Positions 34,007-42,952 of a stretch of DNA of 64,000 bases are shown here, piece after piece; within the stretch, counting starts at the first letter, position 1, and each line of letters begins with the position of its first letter. The DNA lies in the NCBI GenBank assembly GCA_017482345.1, contig JAFUNB010000001.1, positions 19,636 through 83,635 of the forward strand, given 5' to 3'. The notes beneath the pieces were generated by a model. That model did not search any database. It had not been told where the DNA came from and was given only the letters and a program-made list of their open reading frames with translations. This stretch comes from Oscillibacter sp. Its GTDB lineage: Bacteria; Bacillota; Clostridia; Oscillospirales; Oscillospiraceae. Made by a program: the position numbers and the translations under genes.

Positions 34007-34696
34007 ATGGGTGAACCGAAAAAAGCGAAACTGTCAGAGCGGACAGCAGACCGGTTATATGAGATGATCGTTGATGAGGGGACCTATTCCATGGGCAGCA
34101 AGCTCCCCAACGAAAATGAACTCAGCGAGAAGCTGCAGGTCAGCCGTACAACGCTGCGAGAAGCGATTTCATTTCTGGTGGCACAGGGAATTTTAGAGAT
34201 CCGGCGGGGACGCGGCACGTTTGTGGCCGAAGAGCTGCCGAGTTCGGGATTGGATATGACGGCGCTGGCGGATATCCGTTCCCGGGACCGGGCCAGAGAC
34301 CTGTTTGAAATGCGTCTGATTTTCGAGCCTGCCACGGTGGAATTGGCTTGCCAGCGAGCCAGTGACGAGGAACTGGCCATGATCGAAAAGAAGGCGAAGC
34401 GCGTGGAGCGGATTGCTGCGGAAGACGGCGACTGGCCGCTGGCGGATCAGGAGTTTCACTGGGCCATCATAAAAGCGTCACACAATGAGTACATGCGCCG
34501 GCTGTACCCGATCATCAACGGCGCCGTCAACGAGATCATGCAGATCACCGGCGCGGGAAGCCGGCAGAGAATGATGGAGATGGCGTTGAGGGATAACCGG
34601 ACTATTCTGGAGTTTTTGCTGCAGCGGGACGAGGCTGGTGCCCGTCATGCCATGAGTATTCATATCCGGCATCTGATGAATGCCATGTATAACTGA
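34007..34696 (+). CDS. GntR family regulator with FCD domain (FadR subfamily)
   Basis: A 229-residue regulator. The winged helix-turn-helix occupies about 8-75 (LYEMIVDEGTYSMGSKLPNENELSEKLQVSRTTLREAISFLVAQGILEIRRGRGTFVAE). The FCD effector domain follows: LFEMRLIFEPATVELACQRASDEEL, DQEFHWAIIKASHNEYMRRLYPIIN and the late MRDN/HIRHLMNAM region; conserved Asp and His residues for a metal site are present. It diverges from the ketoacid oxidoreductase operon across an inverted repeat that covers that operon's -10, so it is probably a repressor released by a carboxylic acid such as a keto acid (inference). Confidence 0.92.
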   Translation: MGEPKKAKLSERTADRLYEMIVDEGTYSMGSKLPNENELSEKLQVSRTTLREAISFLVAQGILEIRRGRGTFVAEELPSSGLDMTALADIRSRDRARDLFEMRLIFEPATVELACQRASDEELAMIEKKAKRVERIAAEDGDWPLADQEFHWAIIKASHNEYMRRLYPIINGAVNEIMQITGAGSRQRMMEMALRDNRTILEFLLQRDEAGARHAMSIHIRHLMNAMYN

Positions 34697-34707
34697 AACA
34701 AGAAAAA

Positions 34708-34740
34708 CACGCCTGTCTCAGCAAGACAGGCGTGCTTTTT
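34708..34740. terminator. Terminator between gntR and the aro operon
   Basis: CACGCCTGTCT and AGACAGGCGTG flank a CAGCA loop, with a T run for gntR; the A run on the other side lets it also serve aroQ. Confidence 0.9.
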
Positions 34741-35170
34741 AATGGGTTTCACATAGCAGATGCAGCGCTTCCAGATAGCCAGGCAGGCCATGGCCCCGGA
34801 TGGTGGCCACGCAGGCGGCGCGGATATAGGAGATGTGCCGGAACTCCTCCCGGCTGTCCGGGTCGGAGACGTGGACCTCCACGGTGGGGATGCCCACGGC
34901 CTTCACCGCATCCAGCAGCGCCACGCTGGTGTGGGTATAGGCGGCGGGGTTGATGATGATGCCGTCCACATGGTCGAAATAGGCCTGCTGGATGGCGTCC
35001 ACCAGTGCACCCTCGTGGTTGGACTGGAAGAAGGACACCTCCACGCCCAGCGTGTCCGCCTCGGCGCGGATCATGGCCAGCAGATCCTCGTAGGTGGCCT
35101 TGCCGTAGATCTCCGGCTGGCGGATGCCCAGCATATTCATGTTGGGGCCGTTAATCACCAGAATGTGCAC
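34739..35170 (-). CDS. aroQ: Type II 3-dehydroquinate dehydratase
   Basis: A 143-residue type II dehydroquinase, step 3 of the shikimate pathway (3-dehydroquinate to 3-dehydroshikimate). The start VHILVINGPNMNMLGIRQPEIYG is the family signature with the catalytic Tyr near residue 22; FQSNHEGALVDAIQQAYF, INPAAYTHTSVALLDA and VEVHVSDPDSREEFRHISYI (catalytic His) follow. The start is GTG at 35170, 6 bases after GGAGGG. It is the last gene of the aro operon and overlaps the aroE-aroK fusion gene by 20 bases. Confidence 0.96.
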   Translation of the reverse strand: MHILVINGPNMNMLGIRQPEIYGKATYEDLLAMIRAEADTLGVEVSFFQSNHEGALVDAIQQAYFDHVDGIIINPAAYTHTSVALLDAVKAVGIPTVEVHVSDPDSREEFRHISYIRAACVATIRGHGLPGYLEALHLLCETH

Positions 35171-36392
35171 AAAAATCCCTCCAGATGGCGGCGGCGGTCT
35201 CCTCCACCGTGCTGTTGTTTTCAATGATGACGTCCCGGAACCGTTCGTACATGGGCTCTCGCTCCGCCCACATGGCGGCGAGATCCGCGCCCTGAGACAG
35301 AGGACGGCCCTCTGTGGGCAGAAGGTCCAGATCCCGGGTCAGATGGTAAATGCGGCCGTTCTGCCGCAGGGAGGCGTAGTTGCGGGGATCCTTCACCACG
35401 CCGCCGCCGGTGAGAACGATCTTGCCGGAGCTCTTTCCGACTTCCGCGGTGACATCCCGCTCCAGTGCACGGAACGCGGCTTCGCCGCCGGCGGCGAAGA
35501 TCTCCGGAATGGAACAGCCAGCCTGTTCCACAATGCGGGCGTCGATGTCGATGGCCTCCCGGCCGGTCAGGTGGGAGAGGGCCTCGCCCACGGTGGTCTT
35601 GCCGCAGCCGGGCATGCCGATGAGGACGATGTTGGCGGTTTCCTGGCGCAGTTGGGCCAGGATCCGCTCGTTTTCGCTGTCGGAGATAGTGGTCTCAAAA
35701 AAGTGTTCCTCAGCCGCCTTGGCCTGAGCCACCAGCATGGGCAGGCCGTCGCTGCAGGGGATGCCCAATTCTTCCGCCTGCAGCAGCAGGGCGGTGCGGC
35801 GGGGGTTGTAGATCACGTCCAGCACGCCTTTGCAGGCGGGGAAGGCGGTCAGATCCACAGGCGATTCGCCGGTTTTGGGATACATGCCCACGGGCGTGGT
35901 GTTGACGATGATCTCCGCGTCTGCGTGACGGGAGAGGTTTTCGTAGTTGTTCTCGCCGGAACGGGACACCACAATGATCTCCCGTGCGCCCAGCTTCCGG
36001 CTCATGGCCACGGCGGTGCGGGAGGCACCGCCGCTGCCCAACACCAGAACCTTGCGTTCGGACATGGAAATGCCGGCCCGCTCTGCCATCCAGCAGAAGC
36101 CGACGGCGTCGGTGTTCCAGGCGCACAGCGTGCCGCCGCGGCGGGCGAGGGTGTTGACGCTGCCAATATCCTTTGCGGCCTCATCGATCTTGTCACAGAA
36201 GGGCATCACATCCAGCTTGTAGGGGATGGTGACATTCAGACCGCCGATATTCTCCTGCGCCAGAAAGGCACCCAGCTCATCGGGCTCCAGCTCGATGAGC
36301 CGGTAGTCCTCGCAGCCCAGCGCCGCGTGGATGGGAGCGGACCAGCTGTGGCCCAGTTTTCGGCCCAAAAGGCCGTAGATCTTCTGCTCCAT
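35151..36392 (-). CDS. Bifunctional shikimate dehydrogenase/shikimate kinase (AroE-AroK fusion)
   Basis: A 413-residue fusion of two sequential pathway enzymes. The AroE half (about 1-235) has GRKLGHSWSAPIHAALG, the catalytic Lys59 in NVTIPYKLDV, Asp95 in WNTDAVGF and the NADP loop GSGGASRTAVAMSRKLGA. The AroK half (about 250-413) has the P-loop IGMPGCGKTTVGEAL (258-272), the shikimate/Mg region DIDARIVEQAGCSIPEIFAAGGEAAFRALE and LTGGGVVKDPRNYASLRQNG. It reduces 3-dehydroshikimate and then phosphorylates shikimate. AroE-AroK fusions occur in some Clostridia. It starts 3 bases after pheA ends. Confidence 0.94.
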   Translation of the reverse strand: MEQKIYGLLGRKLGHSWSAPIHAALGCEDYRLIELEPDELGAFLAQENIGGLNVTIPYKLDVMPFCDKIDEAAKDIGSVNTLARRGGTLCAWNTDAVGFCWMAERAGISMSERKVLVLGSGGASRTAVAMSRKLGAREIIVVSRSGENNYENLSRHADAEIIVNTTPVGMYPKTGESPVDLTAFPACKGVLDVIYNPRRTALLLQAEELGIPCSDGLPMLVAQAKAAEEHFFETTISDSENERILAQLRQETANIVLIGMPGCGKTTVGEALSHLTGREAIDIDARIVEQAGCSIPEIFAAGGEAAFRALERDVTAEVGKSSGKIVLTGGGVVKDPRNYASLRQNGRIYHLTRDLDLLPTEGRPLSQGADLAAMWAEREPMYERFRDVIIENNSTVEETAAAIWRDFCAHSGD

Positions 36393-36395
36393 AAA

Positions 36396-37532
36396 TCAGA
36401 CTTCAGCGTAGGAGCCCAGATACCGGAAGCCGCTGCAGTTGCGCTCCAGTTCCTGCAGCATGGCCAGGACCTTGGGATCCTGAACGGAGGCCTCGATCTC
36501 CAGGAAGAAGATGAATTCGAAGTTGCGGCCGGTGACGGGGCAGGACTCCAGCTTCGTCATGTTGATGTCCAGTGCGGCCAGCTTGGCCAGAATGTCGAAC
36601 AGGGCGCCGGGCTTGTTGTCGGTGGAGACGATGAGGCTGATACGGTTGGAGCCGGCGTAGATGACGGGATCCTTGGTGATGCAAATGAAGCGGGTGTAGT
36701 TGTTGTCGCTGTCCTGAATGTCGCCGTTGATGCACTCCAGACCGTACAGGGCGGTGCAGGGATGAGAGGAGATGGCAGCGGCATTGCGGCTGCCGCTCTC
36801 GGCAACCATCTTGGCGGCGGCAGCAGTGTTGTCACAGGGGATGACCCGCACGCCGGAGAGGCTGTTCAGGAACTTGCTGCACTGGCCGATGGCCTGCTGG
36901 TGGGAGTAAATTTCCGTGATGTCCTCCTGCTTCACGCCGGGCAGGGCCAGCAGCTCGTGGCGGATGCACAGGCGGGTGGAGCGGACGATGCTCAGGTTGT
37001 GGTCCTGCAGCAGGTCGTACACGGCGCGGACAGAGCCGTTGGAGCTGTTTTCAATGGGCAGCACGCCGAATTTGCACAGGCCGGACTCCACGGCGGCAGC
37101 CACAGCCTGGAAGGTCTTCACATACACCAGATTGCCCCGGGGGAACAGACGGTCGCAGGCCACCTGAGAGTTGCCGCCCTCCACGCCCTGACAGGCGATG
37201 AGTCCGGTCTGAGGGAACAGCTCGCCGCCGTTTGCCAGCGCAGCCTTCACCTGCGCGGCCACATGGGTGGGGGCGCAGATCAGCTCTGCCTGGCGGGAGC
37301 GGGACAGCTCAAACAAGGTGGAGAACAGGTGGTGGGCATACTGCTCCCGGTCGCCGGCCTTTTCCATGACCTTGGCCAGGATCTCACGCTCGCGGGTCTT
37401 GTTCAGAATGGGCTGGTTGTGCTTGTTTTTATAGGCGGCCACTTCCTCGGCCAGATCCATACGCTGCATGAAGAGGTCCAGCAGCTGATCGTCTACGGCA
37501 TTGATTTTTTCGCGAATCTCAGAAAGTTCCAT
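36396..37532 (-). CDS. pheA: Bifunctional chorismate mutase/prephenate dehydratase (P-protein)
   Basis: A 378-residue enzyme converting chorismate to prephenate and then phenylpyruvate. The AroQ-type mutase is residues 1-85 (LSEIREKINAVDDQLLDLFMQRMDLAEEVAAYKNKH). The dehydratase domain (about 105-285) holds GVEGGNSQVACDRLF, LPIENSSNGSVRAVYDLLQ and the YSHQQAIGQCSKFL motif; the Thr-Arg-Phe catalytic motif appears as NNYTRFICI. A C-terminal ACT domain (about 298-370; SLIVSTDNKPGALFDILAKLAALDINMTKLESCPV) should bind Phe for feedback control. It overlaps aroC by 14 bases. Confidence 0.95.
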   Translation of the reverse strand: MELSEIREKINAVDDQLLDLFMQRMDLAEEVAAYKNKHNQPILNKTREREILAKVMEKAGDREQYAHHLFSTLFELSRSRQAELICAPTHVAAQVKAALANGGELFPQTGLIACQGVEGGNSQVACDRLFPRGNLVYVKTFQAVAAAVESGLCKFGVLPIENSSNGSVRAVYDLLQDHNLSIVRSTRLCIRHELLALPGVKQEDITEIYSHQQAIGQCSKFLNSLSGVRVIPCDNTAAAAKMVAESGSRNAAAISSHPCTALYGLECINGDIQDSDNNYTRFICITKDPVIYAGSNRISLIVSTDNKPGALFDILAKLAALDINMTKLESCPVTGRNFEFIFFLEIEASVQDPKVLAMLQELERNCSGFRYLGSYAEV

Positions 37533-38610
37533 GGTTACCCTCCAACAGTAAATCTAAAATCACGGCGGCGGTGACCGCCTCCACCACCGGAACGGCCCGG
37601 TGGGCGATACAGGGGTCATGACGGCCCCGGATGCTCAATTCTGCGTTTTCGCCGGCGGAGAGAGACACGGTCTGCTGCGCTCCGGCGATGGACGGCGTGG
37701 GCTTGATGCCCACCCGAAGTGTGACGGGCATGCCGGTGGTGATACCGCCCAGGATACCTCCGGCGTTGTTCCGGGTGGTGACGATTTTGCCGTTTTCCAC
37801 GGCGAAGGGGTCGTTGTTCTCACTGCCCCGTAAGGAACAGGCACCGAAGCCGGCGCCGAACTCTACGCCCTTGACGGCGGGGATGCCGAACAGGGCTGCG
37901 GCCAGCCGGTTTTCCACGCCCTCGAACATGGGATCGCCCAGTCCTGCGGGCAGGCCGATGACGGCACATTCAATGACGCCGCCCACGCTGTCGCCCGACT
38001 CCCGGGCGGAGAGGATGGCGCTTTGCATGGCCTCGCCGGCCTCGTCGTTCAGCACGGGGAAGGCCTTGGCGGCCACAGCGTCAAACAGTTCCGCCGTGGG
38101 ATGCAGGGGGAAGGAAGCGTCGGGAATGCCGGCCACGGCGGATAAGTGGGCGCCCACGAAAATGCCCCGCCGGGCCAGGATCTGCTTTGCGATGCCGCCG
38201 GCGATGCACAGCGGCGCCGTCAGCCGGCCGGAGAAGTGGCCGCCGCCCCGCATGTCCGCGTGGCCGCCCCACTTGACGTGGGCGGTGTAGTCCGCGTGGG
38301 CGGGCCGGGGCTTGTCGGCCAGCTCGCTGTAATCCGAGGAGTGCTGGTCGCTGTTTTCGATAATGGCGCACAGGGGGAACCCGCAGGTGACGCCGTTTTC
38401 AAGGCCGGACAGGAAGATGGGTCGGTCGGCTTCCTTTCTTGCGGTGGACAGGCGGTTCTGGCCGGGCTTGCGCCGGTCCATAAAGGCCTGCAGCGCATCC
38501 AGGTCGATGGCCTCGCCTGCCGGCAGGCCGTCCATGTTGACGCCGATGGCTCTGCCGTGGGACTGGCCGAAGACCGATACTTTCAGCAGCTTTCCAAACT
38601 CAGAGGACAT
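37519..38610 (-). CDS. aroC: Chorismate synthase
   Basis: A 363-residue FMN-dependent enzyme making chorismate from EPSP. GQSHGRAIGVNMDGLPAGEAID is the first signature (His17-type catalytic residue), DYTAHVKWGGHADMRGGGHFSGRLTAPLC follows, and GSENNDPFAVENGKIVTTRNNAGGILGGITTGMPVTLRVGIKPTPSI is the C-terminal signature, with RGRHDPCIAHRAVPVVEA. The ATG at 38610 is chosen because TAGGAGG lies 8 bases before it; an upstream in-frame GTG lies within the ribosome binding site. It overlaps aroA by 11 bases. Confidence 0.96.
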   Translation of the reverse strand: MSSEFGKLLKVSVFGQSHGRAIGVNMDGLPAGEAIDLDALQAFMDRRKPGQNRLSTARKEADRPIFLSGLENGVTCGFPLCAIIENSDQHSSDYSELADKPRPAHADYTAHVKWGGHADMRGGGHFSGRLTAPLCIAGGIAKQILARRGIFVGAHLSAVAGIPDASFPLHPTAELFDAVAAKAFPVLNDEAGEAMQSAILSARESGDSVGGVIECAVIGLPAGLGDPMFEGVENRLAAALFGIPAVKGVEFGAGFGACSLRGSENNDPFAVENGKIVTTRNNAGGILGGITTGMPVTLRVGIKPTPSIAGAQQTVSLSAGENAELSIRGRHDPCIAHRAVPVVEAVTAAVILDLLLEGNHGTF

Positions 38611-39769
38611 GCACGTCACCTCCTAAGGTTCTGTAGTCATCCCAGAAGCCGGGATAGGATTTGTTCACCGCTTCCGCTCCCAGAATGGTGACGGGAGCGC
38701 TGCAGGCGGTGGCGGCAATGCCCGCCGCCATGACGATGCGGTGGTCGTTGGCGCCGTCCACCGTTCCGCCGGAAAGGGATTCCTGACCGTGGACGATCAA
38801 TTCCTCCGGCAGTTCCTCCGCCTGACCGCCCAGTGCGTTCACCAGAGCGGCGGTGGTGGTCAGCCGGTCGCTCTCCTTCAGTCGAAGGCGGGCGGCGTTG
38901 GTAAATCGTGTGGTGCCCTGCCGGACGGCGGCCATGACGGCCAGCGGCGGCAGCAGGTCGGGGCAGCCGGAGATATCGATGTCGGTGTTGCCGGGGCGGG
39001 CCAGCGTCCAGTACAGGCGGGCGATGACCATGTCGCCCTGAGAGGACTGGTGGTTCAGACCCTGGATGTTCACCAGGTTATCCAGAAAACCAGCTGCGTA
39101 CCAGAACCCGGCCTGAGACCAGTCGGACTCCAGCGTGACGTCCCGGCCCTGATAGGCCTGATTACCGGGGACCAAAAACGTCTCGTAGTTCCGGTTTTCC
39201 ACCTGAATACCAAATTGATTCAGCACATCCAGCGTCATGTCCACATAGCCGCGGGACTCCAGCGGCGTGGTCATGCGGATCTCGGAATCGCCGGGGAGCA
39301 GCGGCAGGGCGTACAGCAATCCGGTGACAAACTGGCTGGAGACGTTGCCGGGCAGGGTGTAGGTGCCGGGAGCCAACTGGCCCTCCACGGTGAGGACGCC
39401 GTCGGCCAATTCGTAGCGGATACCTTTTTCGTCAAAGAGGTCGAAGTAGGGCGTCTGGGGCCGCTCCATCAGGCGGCCGCGGCCGGTGAACCGTCCGCCG
39501 CCTGCCACCGCCAGTGCGATGGGGATGAGGAAGCGGAGGGTGGAGCCGGATTCGCCGCAGTCCAACAGCGGCAGTGTGCCCGGCCGGGCGGAGGTCAGCG
39601 CGTTTACGCAGCGCTCCGTGGCCTGAATGTCCTGGGAGGTGCCGGGATTGGCAATGGCGCCGGGGTGGACGGAGAGCATCTGGGCCAGAACCACCCGGTG
39701 GGCCATGGACTTGCTGGGCGGCGGAGTCACGGAGCCGGACAGCTTGCGGGGGAGGATGCGAATGTCCAT
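38600..39769 (-). CDS. aroA: 3-phosphoshikimate 1-carboxyvinyltransferase (EPSP synthase)
   Basis: A 389-residue enzyme joining shikimate-3-phosphate and PEP. The N-terminus has LSGSVTPPPSKSMAHRVVLAQML (Lys of the active site), LDCGESGSTLRFLIPIALA is the classical LxxGxSGTxxR motif, with Ser in place of the usual Ala/Thr, and GNVSSQFVTGLLYALPLL follows. The C-terminal half contains RLRLKESDRLTTTAALVNALGG (RxKESDR signature) and DHRIVMAAGIAATA. At 389 residues it is slightly shorter than the 420-430 usual. It starts right after the aroB stop. Confidence 0.95.
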   Translation of the reverse strand: MDIRILPRKLSGSVTPPPSKSMAHRVVLAQMLSVHPGAIANPGTSQDIQATERCVNALTSARPGTLPLLDCGESGSTLRFLIPIALAVAGGGRFTGRGRLMERPQTPYFDLFDEKGIRYELADGVLTVEGQLAPGTYTLPGNVSSQFVTGLLYALPLLPGDSEIRMTTPLESRGYVDMTLDVLNQFGIQVENRNYETFLVPGNQAYQGRDVTLESDWSQAGFWYAAGFLDNLVNIQGLNHQSSQGDMVIARLYWTLARPGNTDIDISGCPDLLPPLAVMAAVRQGTTRFTNAARLRLKESDRLTTTAALVNALGGQAEELPEELIVHGQESLSGGTVDGANDHRIVMAAGIAATACSAPVTILGAEAVNKSYPGFWDDYRTLGGDVHVL

Positions 39770-39770
39770 C

Positions 39771-40841
39771 TTATCCCTCCAGTCCCGCGGCGATGACGCC
39801 GTAAAGCTCCGTCACCGGCAGTTTTTTCAGCTCGCACCGGCCGATTTTCTTCGGCACCACGATGGTGATGCTGTCGCCGGCGCGTTTTTTATCCTTCAGT
39901 GCGGCGGCGGTCAGGGCCTCCGCGGAATACTCAGTGTCAGTGGGCAAACCGTTCTTGGCAAGGCAGGCGGCGATGCGCGCCGCGATGGGCTCCTCCGTCC
40001 AGCCTAAGGTTTCGGCGGCCCGGGCCATGATGGCCAGACCTGCCGCCACGGCGTGGCCGTGGGGGATGGAGTAGCCACTGCATTTCTCGATGGCGTGGCC
40101 GATGGTGTGGCCCAGATTCAGCAGGCGGCGTTCGTTCTGCTCCTTCTCGTCCCGCTCCACGACGCCGGCCTTATAGGCTACGCACCGGGCGATGACGTCC
40201 GCAGGGGCGGAGGTGAGGGTGCCGTCCTCAAACAGGGAAAACAGGGACTCGTCGGAGAGGACGCCGGTCTTGACGGCCTCGGCGGCACCGTCAGCAAAGA
40301 CGGCGGCAGGCAGGGAAGTCAGGCAGTCCGTGTCGCACAGGACGGCGGCAGGCTGCAGGAAGACGCCGGCCAGATTTTTGCCGGCTTTCAGGTCGATGGC
40401 GGTCTTGCCGCCCACGGAGGAATCCACAGCGGAGAGCAGGGTGGTGGGCAGCTGGACGCAGCGGATGCCCCGGAGGTAGCAGCCGGCGGCAAAGCCGGCC
40501 ATGTCACCGGTAACGCCGCCGCCCAGCGCGGCGATGCAGTCCGTGCGGGTCAGCTGAGCCTCAGCCAGAAACTCCAGAATGTCGGAGAGGGTTTCAAAGT
40601 TCTTGTGAGTCTCGCCTGCGGGGAACACATGGGAGCTGACGGTGTAGCCGGCGGAGCGGAGGCTTTCACACACCGTGTCCAGATATAAAGGAGCCACGTT
40701 GCTGTCGGTGATGACGGCAACGTGGCAGACAGGCATAATAGCGCGCAGGGATTCGCCGCAGCGGCGCAGCAGACCGGCGCCGATGGATACGGCGTAGGAA
40801 GGAGCAGTATGGACCTGGATGGTACGGATGGTGTCAGACAT
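39771..40841 (-). CDS. aroB: 3-dehydroquinate synthase
   Basis: A 356-residue NAD- and metal-dependent cyclase converting DAHP to 3-dehydroquinate. Motifs are FPAGETHKNFETLSDILEFL, LGGGVTGDMAGFAAGCYLRGIRCVQLPTTLLSAVDSSVGGKTAIDLKAGKNLAG (about 100-155, NAD and substrate site) and the metal-binding LNLGHTIGHAIEKCSGYSIPHGHAVAAGLAI (Glu/His ligands, about 243-275). The ATG follows AGGAGT. A gap of 131 bases with no gene separates it from tyrA, the largest break in this operon. Confidence 0.96.
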   Translation of the reverse strand: MSDTIRTIQVHTAPSYAVSIGAGLLRRCGESLRAIMPVCHVAVITDSNVAPLYLDTVCESLRSAGYTVSSHVFPAGETHKNFETLSDILEFLAEAQLTRTDCIAALGGGVTGDMAGFAAGCYLRGIRCVQLPTTLLSAVDSSVGGKTAIDLKAGKNLAGVFLQPAAVLCDTDCLTSLPAAVFADGAAEAVKTGVLSDESLFSLFEDGTLTSAPADVIARCVAYKAGVVERDEKEQNERRLLNLGHTIGHAIEKCSGYSIPHGHAVAAGLAIMARAAETLGWTEEPIAARIAACLAKNGLPTDTEYSAEALTAAALKDKKRAGDSITIVVPKKIGRCELKKLPVTELYGVIAAGLEG

Positions 40842-40972
40842 GGGAGATACTCCTTAAAAATCAAAATCCGACGCAACCCAGCGAAGCGGTTGCGGAGGAA
40901 GGAGGAGAGACAAGGAAGCAAAACGAAGTTTTCGGCAAAGCCGGAAACGGAGTGGGCGGACTTTGGCTCGAC

Positions 40973-41809
40973 TCAATTGCCTCCTGCGGTGGCCTTCAGT
41001 TCGCGGCCCTCCTTCAGCAGAGCGCGGAGCTGGTCCGCGTCGCTGTTTTTCAGGGCGTCGGCATAGGCAGTCAGATTCTGGATCAGGATATCCAGCTCGT
41101 GGGTCAGATGGTCGGCGTCGGCCAGACACAGCTCCGTCCACATATCCTCGTCCAGCCGGGCCACGCGGGTCATATCCCGGAAGCTGCCGGCGGAGAAGCC
41201 GCGGCGGCGCTGGGCCTCGGGAGACTTCACATAGGCGCTGGAGACGATGTGGGCCAGCTGGGAGGTGAAGGCAATGATGCGGTCGTGCTCCTCCGGATCG
41301 GAGAAGGTGAGCCGGGCGAAGCCAATGTCCAGAAACAGATTTTTCAGGGTGTCCAGCAGCGTCATGTCCGTCCGCTGGTCCGGCGTCAGGATCATGGATG
41401 CGCCCACATACAGATCGTCGGTGGCGGAGGTAAAGCCACCGGTCTCCTTGCCGGCCATGGGGTGGCCGCCGATGTAGGCGAAATCGTGGGCCTCAGCGAT
41501 GGGAGCGATGGCTGCCACCACAGAGCGCTTGACGCCGCACAGATCCACCAGAATGGCGCGCTTGCCGATCCGGTCGGCGTGCTCCTCGACCCAACGGATG
41601 GCGGCGCCGGGACGGATGGCCACCAGGATCACGTCGCACTGAGGCAGATTTTCGTCTGTCAGCGGAGCGTCGATGGAGCCGCACATGCGGGCCAGCATCA
41701 TGGTCTCATGATCCAGATCGATGCCGTAGACGGTGTGGCTGGTGCGGGTGTGGATGCTCTTTGCCATGGAGCCTCCGATGAGGCCCAGGCCAACAATGCC
41801 GATGATCAT
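40973..41809 (-). CDS. tyrA: Prephenate dehydrogenase
   Basis: A 278-residue NAD(P)-dependent enzyme for tyrosine synthesis (prephenate to 4-hydroxyphenylpyruvate). The Rossmann fold begins at once: MIIGIVGLGLIGGSMAKSI. GGHPMAGKETGGFTSATDDLYVGASMILTPDQRTD carries the catalytic His (GGHPMAG). FTSQLAHIVSSAYV and AGSFRDMTRVARLDEDMWTELCLAD are the usual dimer-domain motifs. There is no ACT or chorismate mutase domain. Two nearby ATGs exist; 41809 has the better spacing from GGAGGA. The gene lies 5 bases after aroF. Confidence 0.94.
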   Translation of the reverse strand: MIIGIVGLGLIGGSMAKSIHTRTSHTVYGIDLDHETMMLARMCGSIDAPLTDENLPQCDVILVAIRPGAAIRWVEEHADRIGKRAILVDLCGVKRSVVAAIAPIAEAHDFAYIGGHPMAGKETGGFTSATDDLYVGASMILTPDQRTDMTLLDTLKNLFLDIGFARLTFSDPEEHDRIIAFTSQLAHIVSSAYVKSPEAQRRRGFSAGSFRDMTRVARLDEDMWTELCLADADHLTHELDILIQNLTAYADALKNSDADQLRALLKEGRELKATAGGN

Positions 41810-41814
41810 AGGGG

Positions 41815-42828
41815 TCATTCCTCCATGGACTTCATGGCGGCGTGGAGCGCCAGCAGCTTGCGGGCCAGAGGATCGAAGGCATCGGGCTTCAGGGACTGGG
41901 AACCGTCGCACAGGGCGCGGGCGGGATCATTGTGGACCTCAATCTGCAGACCGTCGGCGCCGATGGCCACAGCGCCCATGGCCAGGGGATCCACCAGCCA
42001 GCTCTTGCCGGTGGCGTGGCTGGGGTCGATGATGATGGGCAGATGGGTCAGCTTGCGCATGACAGGAATGGCGGCCAGATCCAGCGTGTTGCGGGTGTAG
42101 TGTTCGAAGGTGCGGATGCCGCGCTCGCACAGGATGACATTCTCGTTGCCGCCGGCCATGACGTACTCGGCGCTCATGAGCCATTCCTCATAGGTGGCGG
42201 ACATGCCGCGCTTGATCATAACGGGCTTGTCCTGATGGCCAACAGCCTTCAGCAGATCGAAGTTCTGCATGTTGCGGGCGCCGATCTGAATAACGTCCAC
42301 GTCCTTGAACAGGGGCAGCTGGCTCAGATCCATCAGCTCGGTGACGATGGGCAGGCCAGTCTCCTGCTTGGCCACCTTCAGATACTCCAGACCCGTGGCG
42401 CCCAGACCCTGGAAGGAGTAAGGGGAAGTGCGGGGCTTGAAGGCACCGCCGCGCAGCATGGTGGCGCCGCTGGCCTTCACGGCCTTGGCGATGGCCACCA
42501 CCTGAGCTTCGGACTCCACGGAGCAGGGGCCTGCCATGATGGTCAGAGTGCCGCCGCCGATCTGGGTGTTGCCCACGGGAATGACGGTATCCTCGGGATG
42601 GAACTTGCGGTTGGCGTTTTTGTAGGGCTCCTGCACGCGCTTGACATCTTCCACGATGTCCAGGGCGGCGATCAGGTCGATGTCCAGCTTGGAGGTGTCG
42701 CCCACCAAGCCCAGAATGGTATGGGCTTCGCCAAGGCTGGTGTGGATGATGATGCCTTTTTCCTGCAGCCAGCTGATGAGGCTGTCCAGCTGGTCGCGAT
42801 TGGGATTTTGTTTCAGGACGACGATCAT
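41815..42828 (-). CDS. aroF: 3-deoxy-7-phosphoheptulonate (DAHP) synthase
   Basis: A 337-residue type I-beta DAHP synthase, first step of the shikimate pathway (PEP plus erythrose-4-phosphate). Residues 1-70 are the ferredoxin-like regulatory domain found in Thermotoga-type enzymes (MIVVLKQNPNRDQLDSLISWLQEKGI), which mediates allosteric control by Tyr/Phe. The barrel has TIMAGPCSVESEAQVV, LRGGAFKPRTSPYSFQGLG, QIGARNMQNFDLLKAVG, VMIKRGMSATYEEWLMSAEYV and IIDPSHATGKSWLV. It is the first structural gene after the Tyr/Phe leader, so the attenuator controls entry into the whole pathway. TTAGGAGG precedes the ATG. Confidence 0.96.
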   Translation of the reverse strand: MIVVLKQNPNRDQLDSLISWLQEKGIIIHTSLGEAHTILGLVGDTSKLDIDLIAALDIVEDVKRVQEPYKNANRKFHPEDTVIPVGNTQIGGGTLTIMAGPCSVESEAQVVAIAKAVKASGATMLRGGAFKPRTSPYSFQGLGATGLEYLKVAKQETGLPIVTELMDLSQLPLFKDVDVIQIGARNMQNFDLLKAVGHQDKPVMIKRGMSATYEEWLMSAEYVMAGGNENVILCERGIRTFEHYTRNTLDLAAIPVMRKLTHLPIIIDPSHATGKSWLVDPLAMGAVAIGADGLQIEVHNDPARALCDGSQSLKPDAFDPLARKLLALHAAMKSMEE

Positions 42829-42855
42829 AAATGTTTCCTCCTAACATTGATGGTA

Positions 42856-42888
42856 CAAAAAAGACCCACAGCCGGTTGGCTGCGGGTC
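42856..42888 (-). terminator. Attenuator (intrinsic terminator) of the aro operon
   Basis: On the minus strand GACCCGCAGCC, an AACC loop and GGCUGUGGGUC form an 11-bp stem (one G-U pair), followed by six U residues. It stands between the leader peptide and aroF, not at the end of a gene. Confidence 0.88.
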
Positions 42889-42952
42889 GTCATGTACGAA
42901 TGAATCTTCTGACACTGTCAAAATCAAACACACACGCGCTCAGCACAACCGG
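42872..42952 (-). promoter_or_regulatory. Predicted antiterminator pairing in the aro leader
   Basis: Bases CCGGTTGTGCTG (42941-42952, within codons 24-28 of the leader frame) can pair with CAGCCAACCGG (42872-42882), giving 11 bp with one bulged base. The second strand is the 5' arm and loop of the attenuator, so the two structures exclude each other. Confidence 0.72.
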
